A stretch of DNA of 60,985 nucleotides from Polysphondylium violaceum (taxonomy: Eukaryota; Evosea; Eumycetozoa; Dictyosteliales; Dictyosteliaceae), in NCBI GenBank assembly GCA_000277445.1, contig AJWJ01000083.1:1-60985 (forward strand), read 5' to 3'. The notes below the pieces were generated by a model. The model was not told where the DNA came from and made no database searches. It saw only the letters and a list, made by a program, of their open reading frames with translations. Made by a program: the position numbers and the translations under genes. Shown one piece after another: positions 23,472 to 35,143 of this stretch (the first letter of the stretch is position 1; each line of letters begins with the position of its first letter).

Positions 23472-24213
23472 TGTGTAGTTTGTAGTGTATGTTGTTTTTT
23501 TTTTTTTTTTTGTGTAGAAATTTATAAAGCTATTATTACTATTCTATAGCAACAACTAGTTACTGTTAAACCTATTGCAACAAGATGTTTTTAGTTGTAT
23601 TGGAAATTTGATTGGTGGTGTGTTGTTGTTTTTGTATTGATGCACGAAACAACCTTTACTCGATTACTTTTGTTGATGGTATTACGGAATAAGATATATG
23701 TATATGTAATTTTTAATTATTTGTATATTTACAAATATTTGGTACGATTACACAATAAATTACAATAAAATTTAGCAAACACCAATGGTAAATGATAGGG
23801 TGGGTGAAGAGGGTGTGAAGAAAAACAGGAAAAAAAAAATAAAAAAATAATAAAAAATCGTTTATAAAATATTTATAGGGGTGAGGGTGTATTGGTATTG
23901 AGGAGAAACAATTGTTCTGATATGGATGGTTTCGATAGATAAATACAATAAATAAATTCTAGTGTATCAAGTGTTTATAAATAAAATTAAAATATTGTAA
24001 AAGGGAAATAATTTTAAATTAAAAAAAAAAAAAAAAGTTTTTTTTTTACCCAAGAAAGAGAGACTTTGTCGGAAGTTCTAAAAATAATTATTTTTAGAAT
24101 AAAAATTATTTATGCAAAAAAAAAATCTTGAAAACTAAAGATATTATCGAGGTGGCACAAAGATGTGTATATCTGTTTAGTTAGATATCTATTTATTCAA
24201 CAAGATATGTGTG
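23472..24213. other. Spacer between the PB1-UBA and WDR13 genes
   Basis: 742 bases, mostly A/T homopolymers and TTG-rich runs. It contains the promoter side of the PB1-UBA gene (T tract at about 23493-23509) and the 3' side of the WDR13 gene. No coding potential or structured RNA is evident. Confidence 0.4.
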
Positions 24214-25766
24214 CTATTTGGCAAGATATTTTCTGGACCAGAGAATAACGGTGCCACTGGCGTCGGCGGTGGCTAATAGGGATTCGTCAGAGTTCCATGA
24301 GAGGTCGATGGTGGCAGAGGCGTGGCCCATGAGTTCGTTGATACAGCTTTTGTCCTTTTTGTTGGCATTGTAGATATAGACAACGCCATTCTCGCTGCCA
24401 GTCATCAAATAGACACCCTCGCGTTGCTTGCTGATGGGGGCAAATGTGTTTTTGATGAGTTTGGTGCGAATGGGAATCTTGTACTCGCGAAACAAGACAA
24501 TGGTGCCAGTGGACAGACTCTTGACCATAAAGAGTCTCATGAGCGAGTCTTGCGAGTTGGTCAGCACAGAGAGCATCTGTTGTTGATTGGATTGGTGCCA
24601 ATAGTGCACACTAACACTCGTGATGGGCGTCGCAGAGATGGTAGTGCGCGATACCATCGAGAGTACGTGTTGGGGCACCGTGTGTTCAAACTTGTAGATG
24701 GACAACACGCCCTTGGCCTCGCCCAGAAACACATAGTTTCCCTTGGCCTCAAACTGCATAGAGACCACCGGTGTTGCTGTTTTGATCTTGCAGGTGATTT
24801 CCATTTTCTCCAAATCAAATATCTTGAGCAATGGTCCTCGAGACTCTGATAAGAGTATGAGATTGGTTTTGGTGGGATGTGCGACCAAACACAAACAGCT
24901 TCCGATATCTTTGATTGGTTTGGTAAAGAGTTGATAGTTTTCTTTCCATATATTCATTATACCATCCATTGATATCGATACTATACTATTATTATTATTA
25001 CACCAAACAAAATCTATGATTGGTGATGGTATTGTTGTTGTTGTACCACTATTACTATTTGATTTAAGTGTTGCTATGATTTGTGGTGGTTTATTCATTA
25101 CTTTTGCTATACTAATTGTACCATCCTCTGAAGAGAATGCCAATAAATCTAGACTATCATTTGCAAATTTAATCCTCGTGATAGCTTTCTTGTGTTCAGC
25201 AAATATATGATGCATACCAGTGAATGAAAAATCCTCTAATCCAACTTGTTTTGGTTGTTTTGTGGCTAAAGGTGTAGATGGTGAGCTTGCTATTGGTGGT
25301 GTTAGCGTTGATGGTGTTAATTGTATATTACTTATATTTGGTGAGTTTTTGATATTATTTGTTGTTGTAGTTGTTGTAGTAGTTGTCGTAGTAGTTGTAG
25401 TTGTTGGTTTTTTAGATGATAGTGTTTGCTGTTTCTTATATTTATTCTCTAACAATTGAAATCTTTTCTGTATATATCCATCTCTTCTATCACCTATATC
25501 CTAATTAAAGAGTACAATTGTTAATATCAATATATTTACATAAACATCTGTGCACCACTAGCCTACTGTTCGTATTGTACATTACATACTCGTAATATAA
25601 ACTTTTTATTCTTTATCTTTTGATCAAACAAAGATTTTCTGCATTGTAAATAGGCATCTGAGGACCAATCGGTGGTTCTCTCAATACACGCTATTCTATT
25701 TGATATAAAGTTTTCATCAACAAATAGAATATCTCCAACTATATTGTTCTGAATCTTGGTATCCAT
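24214..25766 (-). CDS. wdr13: WD repeat protein, WDR13 homologue
   Basis: Exons in coding order are 25766-25590 and 25500-24214, giving 487 residues (human WDR13 is 485). Family-specific matches: FSFTGMHHIFAEH (human FAFAGMYHVFDQH), RIKFANDSLDLLAFSSEDGTISI, VWCNNNNSIVSISMDGIMNIW, and the C-terminal repeat LMGHASATIDLSWNSDESLLATADASGTVILW, which follows human WDR13 almost residue for residue. A 14-residue threonine run near the start of exon 2 replaces a variable linker. WDR13 is a WD40 beta-propeller found in nucleus and cytoplasm of animals, with roles proposed in chromatin and growth control; nothing in this sequence fixes its job here. The 3' half of the coding region is GC-rich, so the opposite strand carries long chance frames. 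Confidence 0.85.
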
Positions 25767-26461
25767 CTCTCTCTTTTCTTTATATATTACACAATTCAAA
25801 TAATTCCAAATAATTAAAATAAATAAAATAAATAAAAATCAAAAAATATTTTTTTTTTCATTTATTTTTTATCTCTTGCAATAGGAAACACAACGAAATG
25901 GAAAGAATAGTGTGAGTTGAGTTCACAATAGGTAGCAAGTAGACCTTCAAAAAGGATATGTTTTTAAAATAGGGGCATCATAGGTCAATTCTTAATTAAT
26001 TAATAATGAACAAGACAATACTGTTTATATACAAATACTGTTTTGTCTTTTTATAGGAGTGACAATGGCCACTATTAGACTGACGATTTCTTTTCTCATC
26101 GATATATATCATATCGTTGTTCGGGAGGTATTATTGCTCTTTTTAGTGCATGATGTAAATATAAAGGGGATAAAGTGTATATTGCAAAATCAACAGTTCT
26201 TTCGACGCAACGGCAATACACTCAATTTAGAAAAAGTGTTGCATGAGTTCACAAAAATAAAAAAAAACAAAAATTTCATTTGCAGATGTGGTCCCGAAAT
26301 AGGGAAGATCTTTTTTTGAAAGTTTTGTTTTTATCACTTTTTTTTTTTTGTTTTATTGGATTTTTCTTTCACTATAAATACTTGAACTCAATCACAATAA
26401 TAATAATAATTAATAATTAATTGGCACCTCTTTTTAACAAATAAAAAAAATTGGAATTAGA
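25767..26461. promoter_or_regulatory. Divergent spacer, WDR13 and first pirin
   Basis: 695 bases. A central patch (about 26055-26230) is less AT-rich and carries only a short open frame without support. The promoter of pirin copy 1 contains CATTTGCAGA at 26277 and AAATAGGGAA at 26297-26306. This pair recurs upstream of pirin copy 2. A T tract (about 26338-26349) and AT-rich initiator-like DNA precede the start codon. Confidence 0.4.
26277..26306 (+). promoter_or_regulatory. Motif pair shared by both pirin promoters, copy 1
   Basis: CATTTGCAGA, a short spacer, then AAATAGGGAA, ending 155 bases before the pirin 1 start codon. A near copy (CATTTGCAGA ... GAATAGGGAA) lies at 27963-27991 before pirin 2. 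Surrounding promoter sequence is not otherwise similar beyond A/T runs, so this is either a conserved regulatory site or the best-preserved relic of the duplication. Confidence 0.4.
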
Positions 26462-27591
26462 ATGTCTAAATCAAGATTGGTCTATAAAGTAATTCAAGGT
26501 AAAGATGTATCCGATGGAGCAGGCGTAAAGTTAAAAAGGACTATTGGGGGAACAATAAATTATCTTGACCCTTTTTTACTTTTGGATGAATTTAAAAGGT
26601 ATGTTTTAAAATGTTTACATCCAAATTATTTCCTGTTTGTTTTATAGTTTATTAATGCTCTTTATTAATAGTGATGATCCAAATGACTATATAAGTGGAT
26701 TTAGCATGCATCCCCATAGAGGTATGTCATTACTGTATACTTGGATACTTTATCGAGTAAATTAAAATATATACTAACTATTGATAATTCAATTTAGGAT
26801 TCGAAACAGTTACCTATATGTTGGCGGGTTTTGTAAGTTATGATATTTTCTTTATTTATTTTACTTCAATATTAACATCTATATATATCATAATAGATGG
26901 AGCATAAAGATGATAAGGGCAATACAGGGTTGTTACAACCTGGAGGTGTACAGTATGTATCCATTAATAGTTTAAGATAAATATATATTTAATTTTTAAT
27001 AATTTAAATAGATGGATGACGGCTGGAAAAGGGATTGTTCATAGTGAAATGCCAAAACAAGATAATGGATTACTCCATGGTTTCCAAACATTTATAAATA
27101 TGAGGGCACAGGATAAGATGACCACAGATCCAGGATACCTAGATATTGCACCCAAAGAAATTCCTCAACTGTTTGAAACAGATGGTAGTAAAGTTAGAGT
27201 CGTTGCTGGACAATATAAGGACAAATCAGGACCCGTTCAAAATATTTTAGGAAATCTAACTTATTTGGATGTGGATTTAAAGCCAGGTGCAATGTTTAGT
27301 GAATACATTCCCGTTGGTTACACTGCATTTATATATGTCGTCAAAGGATGTGGTATATTTGGACCGGTGCAAAACTCTGTACAAGTGAAAATGTCTCAGT
27401 TGGCCATTTTTGATAGTGCTGATGAGGGTAGAGATTCAATCCAGGCTATGGCTGACGACGAAGGCTGTAGGTTTTTGTTGATGGCCGCCATGCCATTAAA
27501 TGAACCAATGGTCCGCTATGGTCCATTTGTAATGAATACAGAGCTTGAGATTCAACAAGCTTTCAAAGATTACCAAAGTGGTAATTTTTAA
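26462..27591 (+). CDS. Pirin family cupin protein, copy 1
   Basis: Five exons: 26462-26598, 26672-26721, 26798-26832, 26897-26952 and 27012-27591, giving 285 residues (human pirin 290). Pirins are bicupin metal proteins that act as transcription cofactors and redox sensors, and some are quercetin dioxygenases. The metal-binding motifs are complete once exons are joined: HPHRGFETVTYM, then MEHKDD, then GGVQWMTAGKGIVHSEM, supplying the three His and one Glu of the N-terminal cupin. The C-terminal cupin ends in RYGPFVMNTELEIQQAFKDYQ. Intron positions are identical to copy 2, downstream in tandem. The MLAGF versus MLEGS change at the exon 3 end is among the differences. No targeting signal is seen. 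Confidence 0.92.
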
Positions 27592-28214
27592 ATAAAGATG
27601 AAATCGTATTTTGATATACTATTTTATCCAAATTAAAATAAAAAATCTCATACATATTTATTCTTTTTGGTGCAATCACTCCCCATTTTTCTTTTAACCG
27701 TAGACTGTAAATTGAAAAAATAATTCCCACTGCCAAGTGATGGTTATTTACAAAGAGATTCTTCTTGTTTATTAATAAGCTTGTCAAAATATGGGTATCA
27801 ATTGTCGATATTTATTTATATTAGTAGATATATGTAAACATTAATTCTCATATTACAAAAGATATTCTAGATTTAATTCAGGAATCATTCACACACAAAA
27901 AAAACAAATAAAAAAAATAAATCTGATACCACAAAAAAAAAAAACAAAAAAAAAAAAATTTACATTTGCAGACATCTTCTGGAATAGGGAAACGAAAATC
28001 TATAAATGTAATATTTTTTGAAATGATTTTTCTATCATTCTAAAAAAATAATCATAATCAACAACAAATAACAACAAAAGGTGATTGAATATCATTATTT
28101 ATTATTTTTTATCTTATAGTATTTCATATTACAAATAGTAATAAAATAGCTTTTTTAAAACAACAACTTTAAACAATAACAAGTATCTCTAATACATCAA
28201 ATAACAACAACACA
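27592..28214. promoter_or_regulatory. Spacer between tandem pirins
   Basis: 623 bases holding the 3' end of pirin 1 and the promoter of pirin 2. Poly-A runs at about 27895-27958 precede the shared motif pair (27963-27991). ACAACA-rich DNA follows up to the start codon, as in many dictyostelid leaders. No gene is seen. Confidence 0.4.
27963..27991 (+). promoter_or_regulatory. Motif pair shared by both pirin promoters, copy 2
   Basis: CATTTGCAGA followed by GAATAGGGAA, 223 bases before the pirin 2 start. It matches the pair before pirin 1 in sequence and in order, with nearly equal inner spacing. Confidence 0.4.
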
Positions 28215-29344
28215 ATGTCTAAATCAAGATTGGTATCTAAAATTGTAAATGGTATGAATGTGTCTGATGGTGCTGGAGTAAAATTAAAGAGAACTATAGG
28301 TGGTCCAATCAACTCCTTGGATCCATTTCTTTTGTTGGATGAATTCAAAAAGTATGTTTTTGTGTGTTAAAATAGCATATCTTTTTAATATCTACTAACT
28401 TTGATATCAATAAAGTGATAACCCAAAAGATTATGTCAGTGGTTTTCCTGAGCATCCTCATAGAGGTATGTATAAGTGGTAATACACGAACTCAAACTAT
28501 CTACACTACTAACTATTGAAAATGTAACATTAGGTTTCGAAACAGTTACTTATATGTTGGAAGGATCTGTAGGTTTTAATATTTTTTTATTCATAGTTTT
28601 TCTTGTAAATACTGTCGATATTAACATATTATCATTCAATATAGATGGAGCATAAAGATAACAAGGGCAACAAAGGTTTATTGAAACCAGGAAGTGTACA
28701 GTATGTATAAATTTATGCATATACATTAATATCTTTGATAATTTTTCAAAAAAGCTAATAATTTAATTAGATGGATGACTGCAGGCAGAGGTATCGTTCA
28801 TAGTGAAATGCCAAAACAAAACAAGGGCCTAATCCATGGTTTCCAACTTTGGTGCAACCTTGGGGCCAAAAACAAGATGATGGAGCCAAGATATCAAGAT
28901 ATTCCAGCAAAAAATATCCCCCAGGTACTCGAGGAGGATGGTAGTAAAGTTAAAGTCATTGCTGGACAATATAAGGACAAAACAGGACCTGTTGAGGGTA
29001 TTCTCACCAACCCAACATATTTGGACGTTGAGTTAACAGCAGGTTCAAAATTCACCGAGTTAATTCCAGAGGGTCATACATCATTTGTATATGTTATCCA
29101 AGGTGGCGGTAGATTTGGTCCAATCCAAAACTCAAAACAAGTTAAAACTCACCAATTGGCCATTTTAGAAACTTCCCAAGGTAGAGATTCAATTGATGTT
29201 TTGGCAGATGATGAAGGTTGCAGATTCCTTTTGCTCGCAGCCATGCCATTAAATGAACCAATAGCACGTTATGGTCCCTTTGTCATGAATACAGAAGCTG
29301 AAATTCAACAAGCTATCAAAGATTACCAAACTGGAAAGTTTTAA
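28215..29344 (+). CDS. Pirin family cupin protein, copy 2
   Basis: Tandem duplicate of the gene at 26462. Exons are 28215-28351, 28416-28465, 28534-28568, 28645-28700 and 28771-29344, giving 283 residues. Exons 1-4 have the same lengths as in copy 1; exon 5 is six bases shorter. Motifs HPHRGFETVTYM, MEHKDN, GSVQWMTAGRGIVHSEM keep all four metal ligands. The exon 3 donor is GTAGGT rather than GTAAGT. Codon use is somewhat more optimised than in copy 1 (for example ACC, CTC, GCC), which hints that this copy is expressed more strongly. Substitutions are spread along the protein, so both copies look functional. The 117-bp 3' spacer leads to a convergent ankyrin-type gene. Confidence 0.92.
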
Positions 29345-29461
29345 TAATATATAATAACAAAAAAATAATATTTGTATAAACTAAATAATCATAATAATAT
29401 TTCTATAAACTAAATAATAAACTAATAAATAGAATATATTTGTATATAATATAATGACTGA

Positions 29462-31327
29462 TCATTTTTTATTTAATGAATTTACAAGAGAAAAAATAAA
29501 AGACATTTCTTTTACTTTTGGATTGTTGACGAGAAATTGGATCATGGCGGTACTAGATGATTCGAGTGCTGATATTATATTCTTTGGCGGATTGTAGTCA
29601 TTTGGATAATATTTTTCCAATAGATATTCCAGACATTGAACGTGTCCATTTAAAATAACATTTTCCAATAAATTTGTACTTGGTTTAAAATTAATGGATT
29701 TAAAATGATCAATCAACAATAATGCAATGGAAAGTTTACCGATATCCAATGCTCTTGAGACCATCTCTGATATGTGTAATGGCACCAATCCTTTGGCTAG
29801 TAATATTTGTATCACCTGGTTCCTACCATTATCAACGGCAGAGACAAAAAGAGTTTCACTAAACTCACCATCATCGTCAAACATACTTGAACTATTTGTA
29901 ATTCTGAGATACTTGCTTAAAAGAAATCTAAACAATAATGTTGACTGGCTACAATCACGAATGGAGAAACAAATTGCACTTTTTATATAATCCAACCACG
30001 ACTCTTTGGATTTGTACTCCAACAGTCGAAGGATCTCGATATTGGTGGTTGATTCCCAAATGATTGGAAAGGGCGCTAAATTGACCTGTTGATTTAAATA
30101 TACAAATAAGTCCATATCTTCAATACAATGGAATATGAGCTCCTTTATCCTCTTGTTGATCTCTGTTCTATCTACTCTTTGAAACAGATATTTAAATACA
30201 TCTATATCTTTTGTCTCTAATAGATTTTGAACCTGGACTTTGATGTTATAAGTTGAAAGTAAATGTTGAATCTCTAGCAATGCCATATCTATGAAATTGC
30301 AATACGCATACTCTACATCGGCCAAGGGTTTCTTTTTCGTCATTGTATGATACAACTCGATATGGCCCAGATCCAGTACCATTGTTGCTATCTTTTCAAT
30401 ATGATATTTATTGATCAACTTTTTTTCAAATACATGTTTGACGACATCCACTCGGCCAAGTGCCAGTGCTGCAATGGGCGGATAATCGATAGCGTTTACA
30501 TTTTCCTTTAGAGTAAAAGATAAATCAAATGTATTGATAAAATACTTTATCAGTGGAAAACTAGATTGCAAGAGAATCGACAAATACAATCTACCCAACA
30601 GAGTCTTTGTAAATTTAAACCCCTTGATAAAGCGTTTACAATACTGTTGAATAAATACAAATATTTCTATATTTTCTACAACAACTGAGTCAAATAAAAA
30701 CCCTTCGCCTTCCTCTGTACTAAACTGAATTGACCTTTTCTTGCTTTGTTTTTTCTTACTATTAATACTATTACTCTTACTTCTGTCGTCATTGAATAAA
30801 AAATAAACTAAATCTATGTTATTTGATTGAATAGATAATGAATAACAAGATCTATCTATTTCTATACTGCTATTACTATTTAAAAATCTATATACTCTAT
30901 TGTAATCACCAAATTGGCAAGCTTTTAATAAAATCTTATCAATATCAAATTGAAAACCTCGTGTTGATAAATAATCTATCCATTCTAACTTCCACATACT
31001 CCCAATGACAGAAACATTGATTTCATCTTTAAATCTATTATACAACAATATGAATATATCCAAGTCTAAATAAGTCAATGGCTCATAAGACTCTAGATCA
31101 AACTGTAAATACAAATCATTTGCCAACAGTTTGTATTTTAATAGTTTGTAATGATGATTTGCGATCAACCATTTCACAGACACAATGTATTTATAACTTT
31201 TAGAAAACGTATTACAGTCAAATGACAAATAATATTTTACATTGTTAAATATATAATTATTGTGTAAAATAACTTTAAATAAACAAGTGATTATATTGTT
31301 TGTTGTTGTAGTTGTGTTTAGAGTCAT
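29462..31327 (-). CDS. Dictyostelid ankyrin-type repeat protein
   Basis: Single exon, 621 residues. It belongs to the large dictyostelid family of degenerate ankyrin-like proteins. The N-end begins with a short helical module (LFKVILHNNYIFNNVKYYL), then VKWLIANHHYKLLKYKL. Next come helix pairs typical of the family: LKACQFGDYNRVYRFLN, SIQSNNIDLVYFLFN, AVDNGRNQVIQILLAKGLV, NVILNGHVQCLEYLLEKYYP. The same order is seen in the protein at 51813-53720 although sequence identity is low. A threonine run lies at the N-terminus and a Lys/Ser-rich linker around residues 185-205. Specific partners are unknown. It is convergent with pirin 2. Confidence 0.75.
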   Translation of the reverse strand: MTLNTTTTTNNIITCLFKVILHNNYIFNNVKYYLSFDCNTFSKSYKYIVSVKWLIANHHYKLLKYKLLANDLYLQFDLESYEPLTYLDLDIFILLYNRFKDEINVSVIGSMWKLEWIDYLSTRGFQFDIDKILLKACQFGDYNRVYRFLNSNSSIEIDRSCYSLSIQSNNIDLVYFLFNDDRSKSNSINSKKKQSKKRSIQFSTEEGEGFLFDSVVVENIEIFVFIQQYCKRFIKGFKFTKTLLGRLYLSILLQSSFPLIKYFINTFDLSFTLKENVNAIDYPPIAALALGRVDVVKHVFEKKLINKYHIEKIATMVLDLGHIELYHTMTKKKPLADVEYAYCNFIDMALLEIQHLLSTYNIKVQVQNLLETKDIDVFKYLFQRVDRTEINKRIKELIFHCIEDMDLFVYLNQQVNLAPFPIIWESTTNIEILRLLEYKSKESWLDYIKSAICFSIRDCSQSTLLFRFLLSKYLRITNSSSMFDDDGEFSETLFVSAVDNGRNQVIQILLAKGLVPLHISEMVSRALDIGKLSIALLLIDHFKSINFKPSTNLLENVILNGHVQCLEYLLEKYYPNDYNPPKNIISALESSSTAMIQFLVNNPKVKEMSFIFSLVNSLNKK

Positions 31328-31716
31328 GAAAAATCAAATTCTAAAAAAAAACTAATCAAATTTTAACAAAAATCCTAAATGAAAAGAAATCGAGATTTAT
31401 ATAGTTAATAAATTGTGGACAAAACTCAAAGTTTAAGATTTCAATCCAACTCCTCTAGGTGATATGTTTTAATTATTAAAAGGGTTTGGTTTCCCTGCAA
31501 TGTTTGAACTGCTAGAATTTATTAAAAAACCACATTTGTATTCCAGTGGCCAAAAAGGATAATAGAAGAAAAAAACACATCAGCGACTACAAAACTGGTG
31601 TCAAATCAAAAATGGAGAGTTATTATGGTTGCCCCGAACAATTACATATTTTTTCTAATTTATAAATATATTCAAAATTAATTAAATTATTTATTAAAAT
31701 CTATTAAAAACTGTTA
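31328..31716. other. Spacer between ankyrin-type and mucolipin genes
   Basis: 389 bases with less extreme composition than most spacers (about 31430-31650), without long homopolymers. No frame of note, no tRNA-like cloverleaf and no recognised ncRNA signature. It should hold the ankyrin-type gene promoter and the mucolipin 3' end. Confidence 0.35.
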
Positions 31717-31728
31717 TTATTGTTTTTG

Positions 31729-31800
<72 letters not shown>

Positions 31801-34063
31801 GTTGTTGTTGTTGTTTGGATCAACAATTGAAATACTATCAGATTTCACCAAAGATTCTATTCTTTGATGAATTGAATTTTTAATTAATTCTTGAATTTCC
31901 TTATTGAAAGCCAATTGTTTTTCTAAGATTACTTTTGATAAATCTTCTAAAATGGCATTGGTATCAAATGTAGAATAAACTTTATCTGTTTGAATAATTT
32001 GTGACTCTGTTAAATCTCTATCTACTTTAAATCTAGTTTTTAATTGATTATTATTATTGTTGTTGTTGTTATTATTATTATTGTTGTTATTGTTATTATT
32101 ATTATTATTGCCACTATTATTATTATTATTACTATCATCATTATCATCATCATCATCACCATCTTTATTACCATCTTCTTTTAAACCTAATAAAGTTTTC
32201 CATAAACGATCATCTAAATTTAATTCATCAGTTAATTGAGATTTTAATTGAATTTTTTCCTTCACTTTACGCTCCATTTTTGATTTAACACCAGTGGATT
32301 TTGAGTAGGAAGCCTCCATAATAGCGATATAAATGTTTGCAATGGCATACATAGAGATAAAGATGAATACGAAAAAGTAGATTCTCGACACCAACGAATT
32401 GCCATCGGTGGCTCTAAAGGTGGCCTGAATATCATCACCATTTTGTAGACCAAACAATGTGACGGCGGCCTCACCAAACGAACTAAATCTCACAGATTGT
32501 TCACTAAAGTAACAAAGACCAAACAAAGAGAAACCAATGAAAATGGGCACTGAACCAGCCGAGAATCTAATAATGGTGGGCAAACCAGTGATCAAAGCTC
32601 TAATGAGTGCGGTAGACTTTGTGTCAAATTCCAAATAACGAATCATGTTGATCCAGGCCAACATGGTACCGAGACCCATAAATAGTTTGGTGGCAGTGGC
32701 AGAGGCAGTGCCTGGCACTTCGAAAAAGTCTAGGATGGCGGCAGTAAATGTGAAAATATTACAAACAAAACAAAGTACAAACCAAAGATTAAAGAAACGG
32801 AGCTTGGTCTTCCAAGGCAAGGATTTCCAGTTGATGGTCAACAGCGATCTATGTGAATTTCTACGCAAGAGACGTTTGGTTCTTTGATAGGTTTTAAAGG
32901 AAAAGATAAATGATCTCCAGGCGAGAATTTGACTGAGTAAAGAGAATATAATAATCAAAGAGTCCAACACCAATTTTGAGGATTGAAGGAGTTTTGAATA
33001 GGGCAATTCAGATATTCTAACTTTGTCTGAATGTAAAGATAATTCAATTCGACCAGCTTGAACTGTATTGTCAAATAATAAATAAACATTCCACAAGTAG
33101 GCCACCGGATGATCATATTGTAAATGAATATTGGTAAATGAATATCCCAATCTCATTTCACTCATACAATAAAATAATTGTTGAAGTTGTTCCATTGTAG
33201 TTACTGAATTTGATGATTCTTTACTATTATCATTATTATTGCTCTCGCTATTACTAGTACTACTACTACTATTATTTGTACTATTAAATATTTTAAATGG
33301 ACCTAAATCATCAGAGGATATTAAAAAATGCTCGGTAAATGTATCAGTGTTGGCATTTAATATCGATGTATCAAACACTTGATCACAATGTTTATAGGAT
33401 GTTATGTCCAGTGTTGCATTGTAGGGTGGATCAAAATCTTCATTGGTTGGTGTTGAAATGGAAAACTTGTTTACAGATTTCTCCTCCCATGCATCATAGG
33501 ATTCTAAATTGTCTTTAATTAATTTTATGGTATCCTCTATAGTATATAAATAAAGTGTATTGGCTCCAAAGTCACCCTCATACACAAAATCATTTGGGAA
33601 AAATACTTTATACCATGTTGCTTCAACTCCCACTGAATAACTGGTTAAATCACCTGTTTGAATGAATATCTAGATTTATAGATATATTGTTGAATTAATA
33701 TCCAGATGGATGGGATATATTAAATACTATATTATTGATACTTACAGTTGCAGTTAAACAAACTGTCAATATAGTATGAACCAAAAGTTTAAATGGAAAT
33801 CTATTATAAACCTTCCACTTTTGTAACCAATCCATATTAATTCTATCATCGTGTGGCATTTTACCAATTGGTAAAAAGAAGCCAGCCAAACCGCTGACAA
33901 ATCTAGCCCAACATGTCTTGTTTCTATTCTTGTTTGTTGTTGTTGTAGTATTGCTTAAACTTTCAACACTTAATCCATTATTACTGCCACTCAACAATGA
34001 CTCTGACAATGATATCTCATCATCGTTGTCATCATAAGAGTTTATTAATCTAAACGTTGACAT
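31717..34063 (-). CDS. mcln: Mucolipin (TRPML) endolysosomal cation channel
   Basis: Exons in coding order are 34063-33746 and 33669-31717, giving 756 residues. TRPML channels release Ca2+ and other cations from endolysosomes. Seen: cytosolic N-end with poly-basic stretch, TM1 rebuilt across the intron (LVHTILTVCLTAT/IFIQ), a large luminal loop (about residues 125-320) with an Asn/Ser-rich insert, TM2 to TM5 (LDSLIIIFSLLSQILAW, LWFVLCFVCNIFTFTAAI, LFMGLGTMLAWINMIRYLEF, PTIIRFSAGSVPIFIGFSLF), pore loop with the mucolipin selectivity motif LQNGDD, and TM6 YFFVFIFISMYAIANIYIAIME. The cytosolic tail carries two long Asn runs encoded by AAT/AAC repeats (about 31723-31812 and 32050-32155) between conserved helices. 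No dileucine signal was located with confidence. Length is larger than human TRPML1 because of these inserts. Confidence 0.92.
31723..31812. repeat. Coding (ATT)n trinucleotide microsatellite
   Basis: About 90 bases of ATT on the plus strand (AAT on the coding strand) encode a C-terminal asparagine run of mucolipin. Its near-perfect repeats make it a likely length polymorphism. Confidence 0.9.
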
Positions 34064-35143
34064 TGAGATCTATTATTACTACTATTACTACTCTTACTAT
34101 GGATAGTAACTCTGTGCTGAATATTACTTGATTATGGTTGATTGTTGGTATATTCTTATTCTTATTCTTATTGCTGTTATGGTTTAATGTTTGTTGAGAT
34201 CTATAACAGATATATAAATCCCTTAATCTAGTATTACTGTGGGTGTGTGTGAATTTCTTGTTTTATAAGGAAGCTGTTCAGAGGATTATTTTTATTTTTT
34301 TGAATTTTTATAAAATTAGTTTTTTTTTTTAAAAAAAGATTTTGTTGTTGGGAAATATACTTTTTTAGATATGTGTTTTAAAACATAATTTTTGGTATAG
34401 TGTTATAAAGGTGTATTAATGATAATAATAATAATAATAATAATGGACCACGTATGTGTATGTTCGAACCCAATGTTTCTCTGCAAGCAAACTTGATGAA
34501 CAACCCCAAAACTTAAGCAAAAAGAAAAAGAAAAAAAATAAAATAATATTTTAAAAAATTAAAAAAAAAATGAAAAACACTATAAAATGTTTAGGTTCTG
34601 AAATCCTGGGCCATAAAAAAACATGCGACTAAAATTCATGGCCAAAAATAAATATTTTTTACAAAAAAAATAAAAAAAAATAATGGGTTTGTTATGTTGT
34701 CCCACCCAGGCTTAGGCTATTTATGATTTACATGAAATGGAGATTTCAACTTGCTCGATGGAAAAATGGAAAGAGGTTATTTTCCCTCTTTGGTTCCCAC
34801 CTTGGTGTAAGAGTAAACTGATTTCTTTATTCCATTTCGAAATAATAAAAGTAAAGTGTTAAATTTATCTATCTAGAGAATGTTAATGAATACTTGAGTA
34901 TTTGCATTTATTTGTAACAAAGAAGAGAACCACTCTATCTTTAATCAATAGACGCACAAAACTTTTAATCAATTGCATGTAATATATTAAAATACAAAGT
35001 CAAGAAAAATCGGTTTAAAATTTATAAATATCACAAAGATCTTTTTTTTTTTTGCAAAAAGGGGGCTTGTGGCTTTTTGAGGGGTTTTTGTATTTACAGA
35101 AATGTGTTGTCTATTTTGAATTATGCCCTATACAAGGGATTTG
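34064..35143. other. Long spacer between mucolipin and dtd
   Basis: 1080 bases. It includes simple repeats (CTTATT near 34155-34180, ATA/AAT near 34423-34443) and long A or T tracts. A patch at about 34685-34860 is less AT-rich (CCCACCCAGGCTTAGG and onward) but has no frame or clear RNA fold. It contains the mucolipin promoter. No gene is supported. Confidence 0.35.

Noticed and set aside
24322-24849. Long plus-strand frame opposite the WDR13 gene
   Set aside because: Caused by GC-rich third positions of the WDR13 codons; the translation has no family features, while the minus strand matches WDR13 closely.
26059-26319. Plus-strand frame before pirin 1
   Set aside because: Ends in A/T-run translation (KIKKNKNF), overlaps the promoter motif pair and has no recognisable domain.
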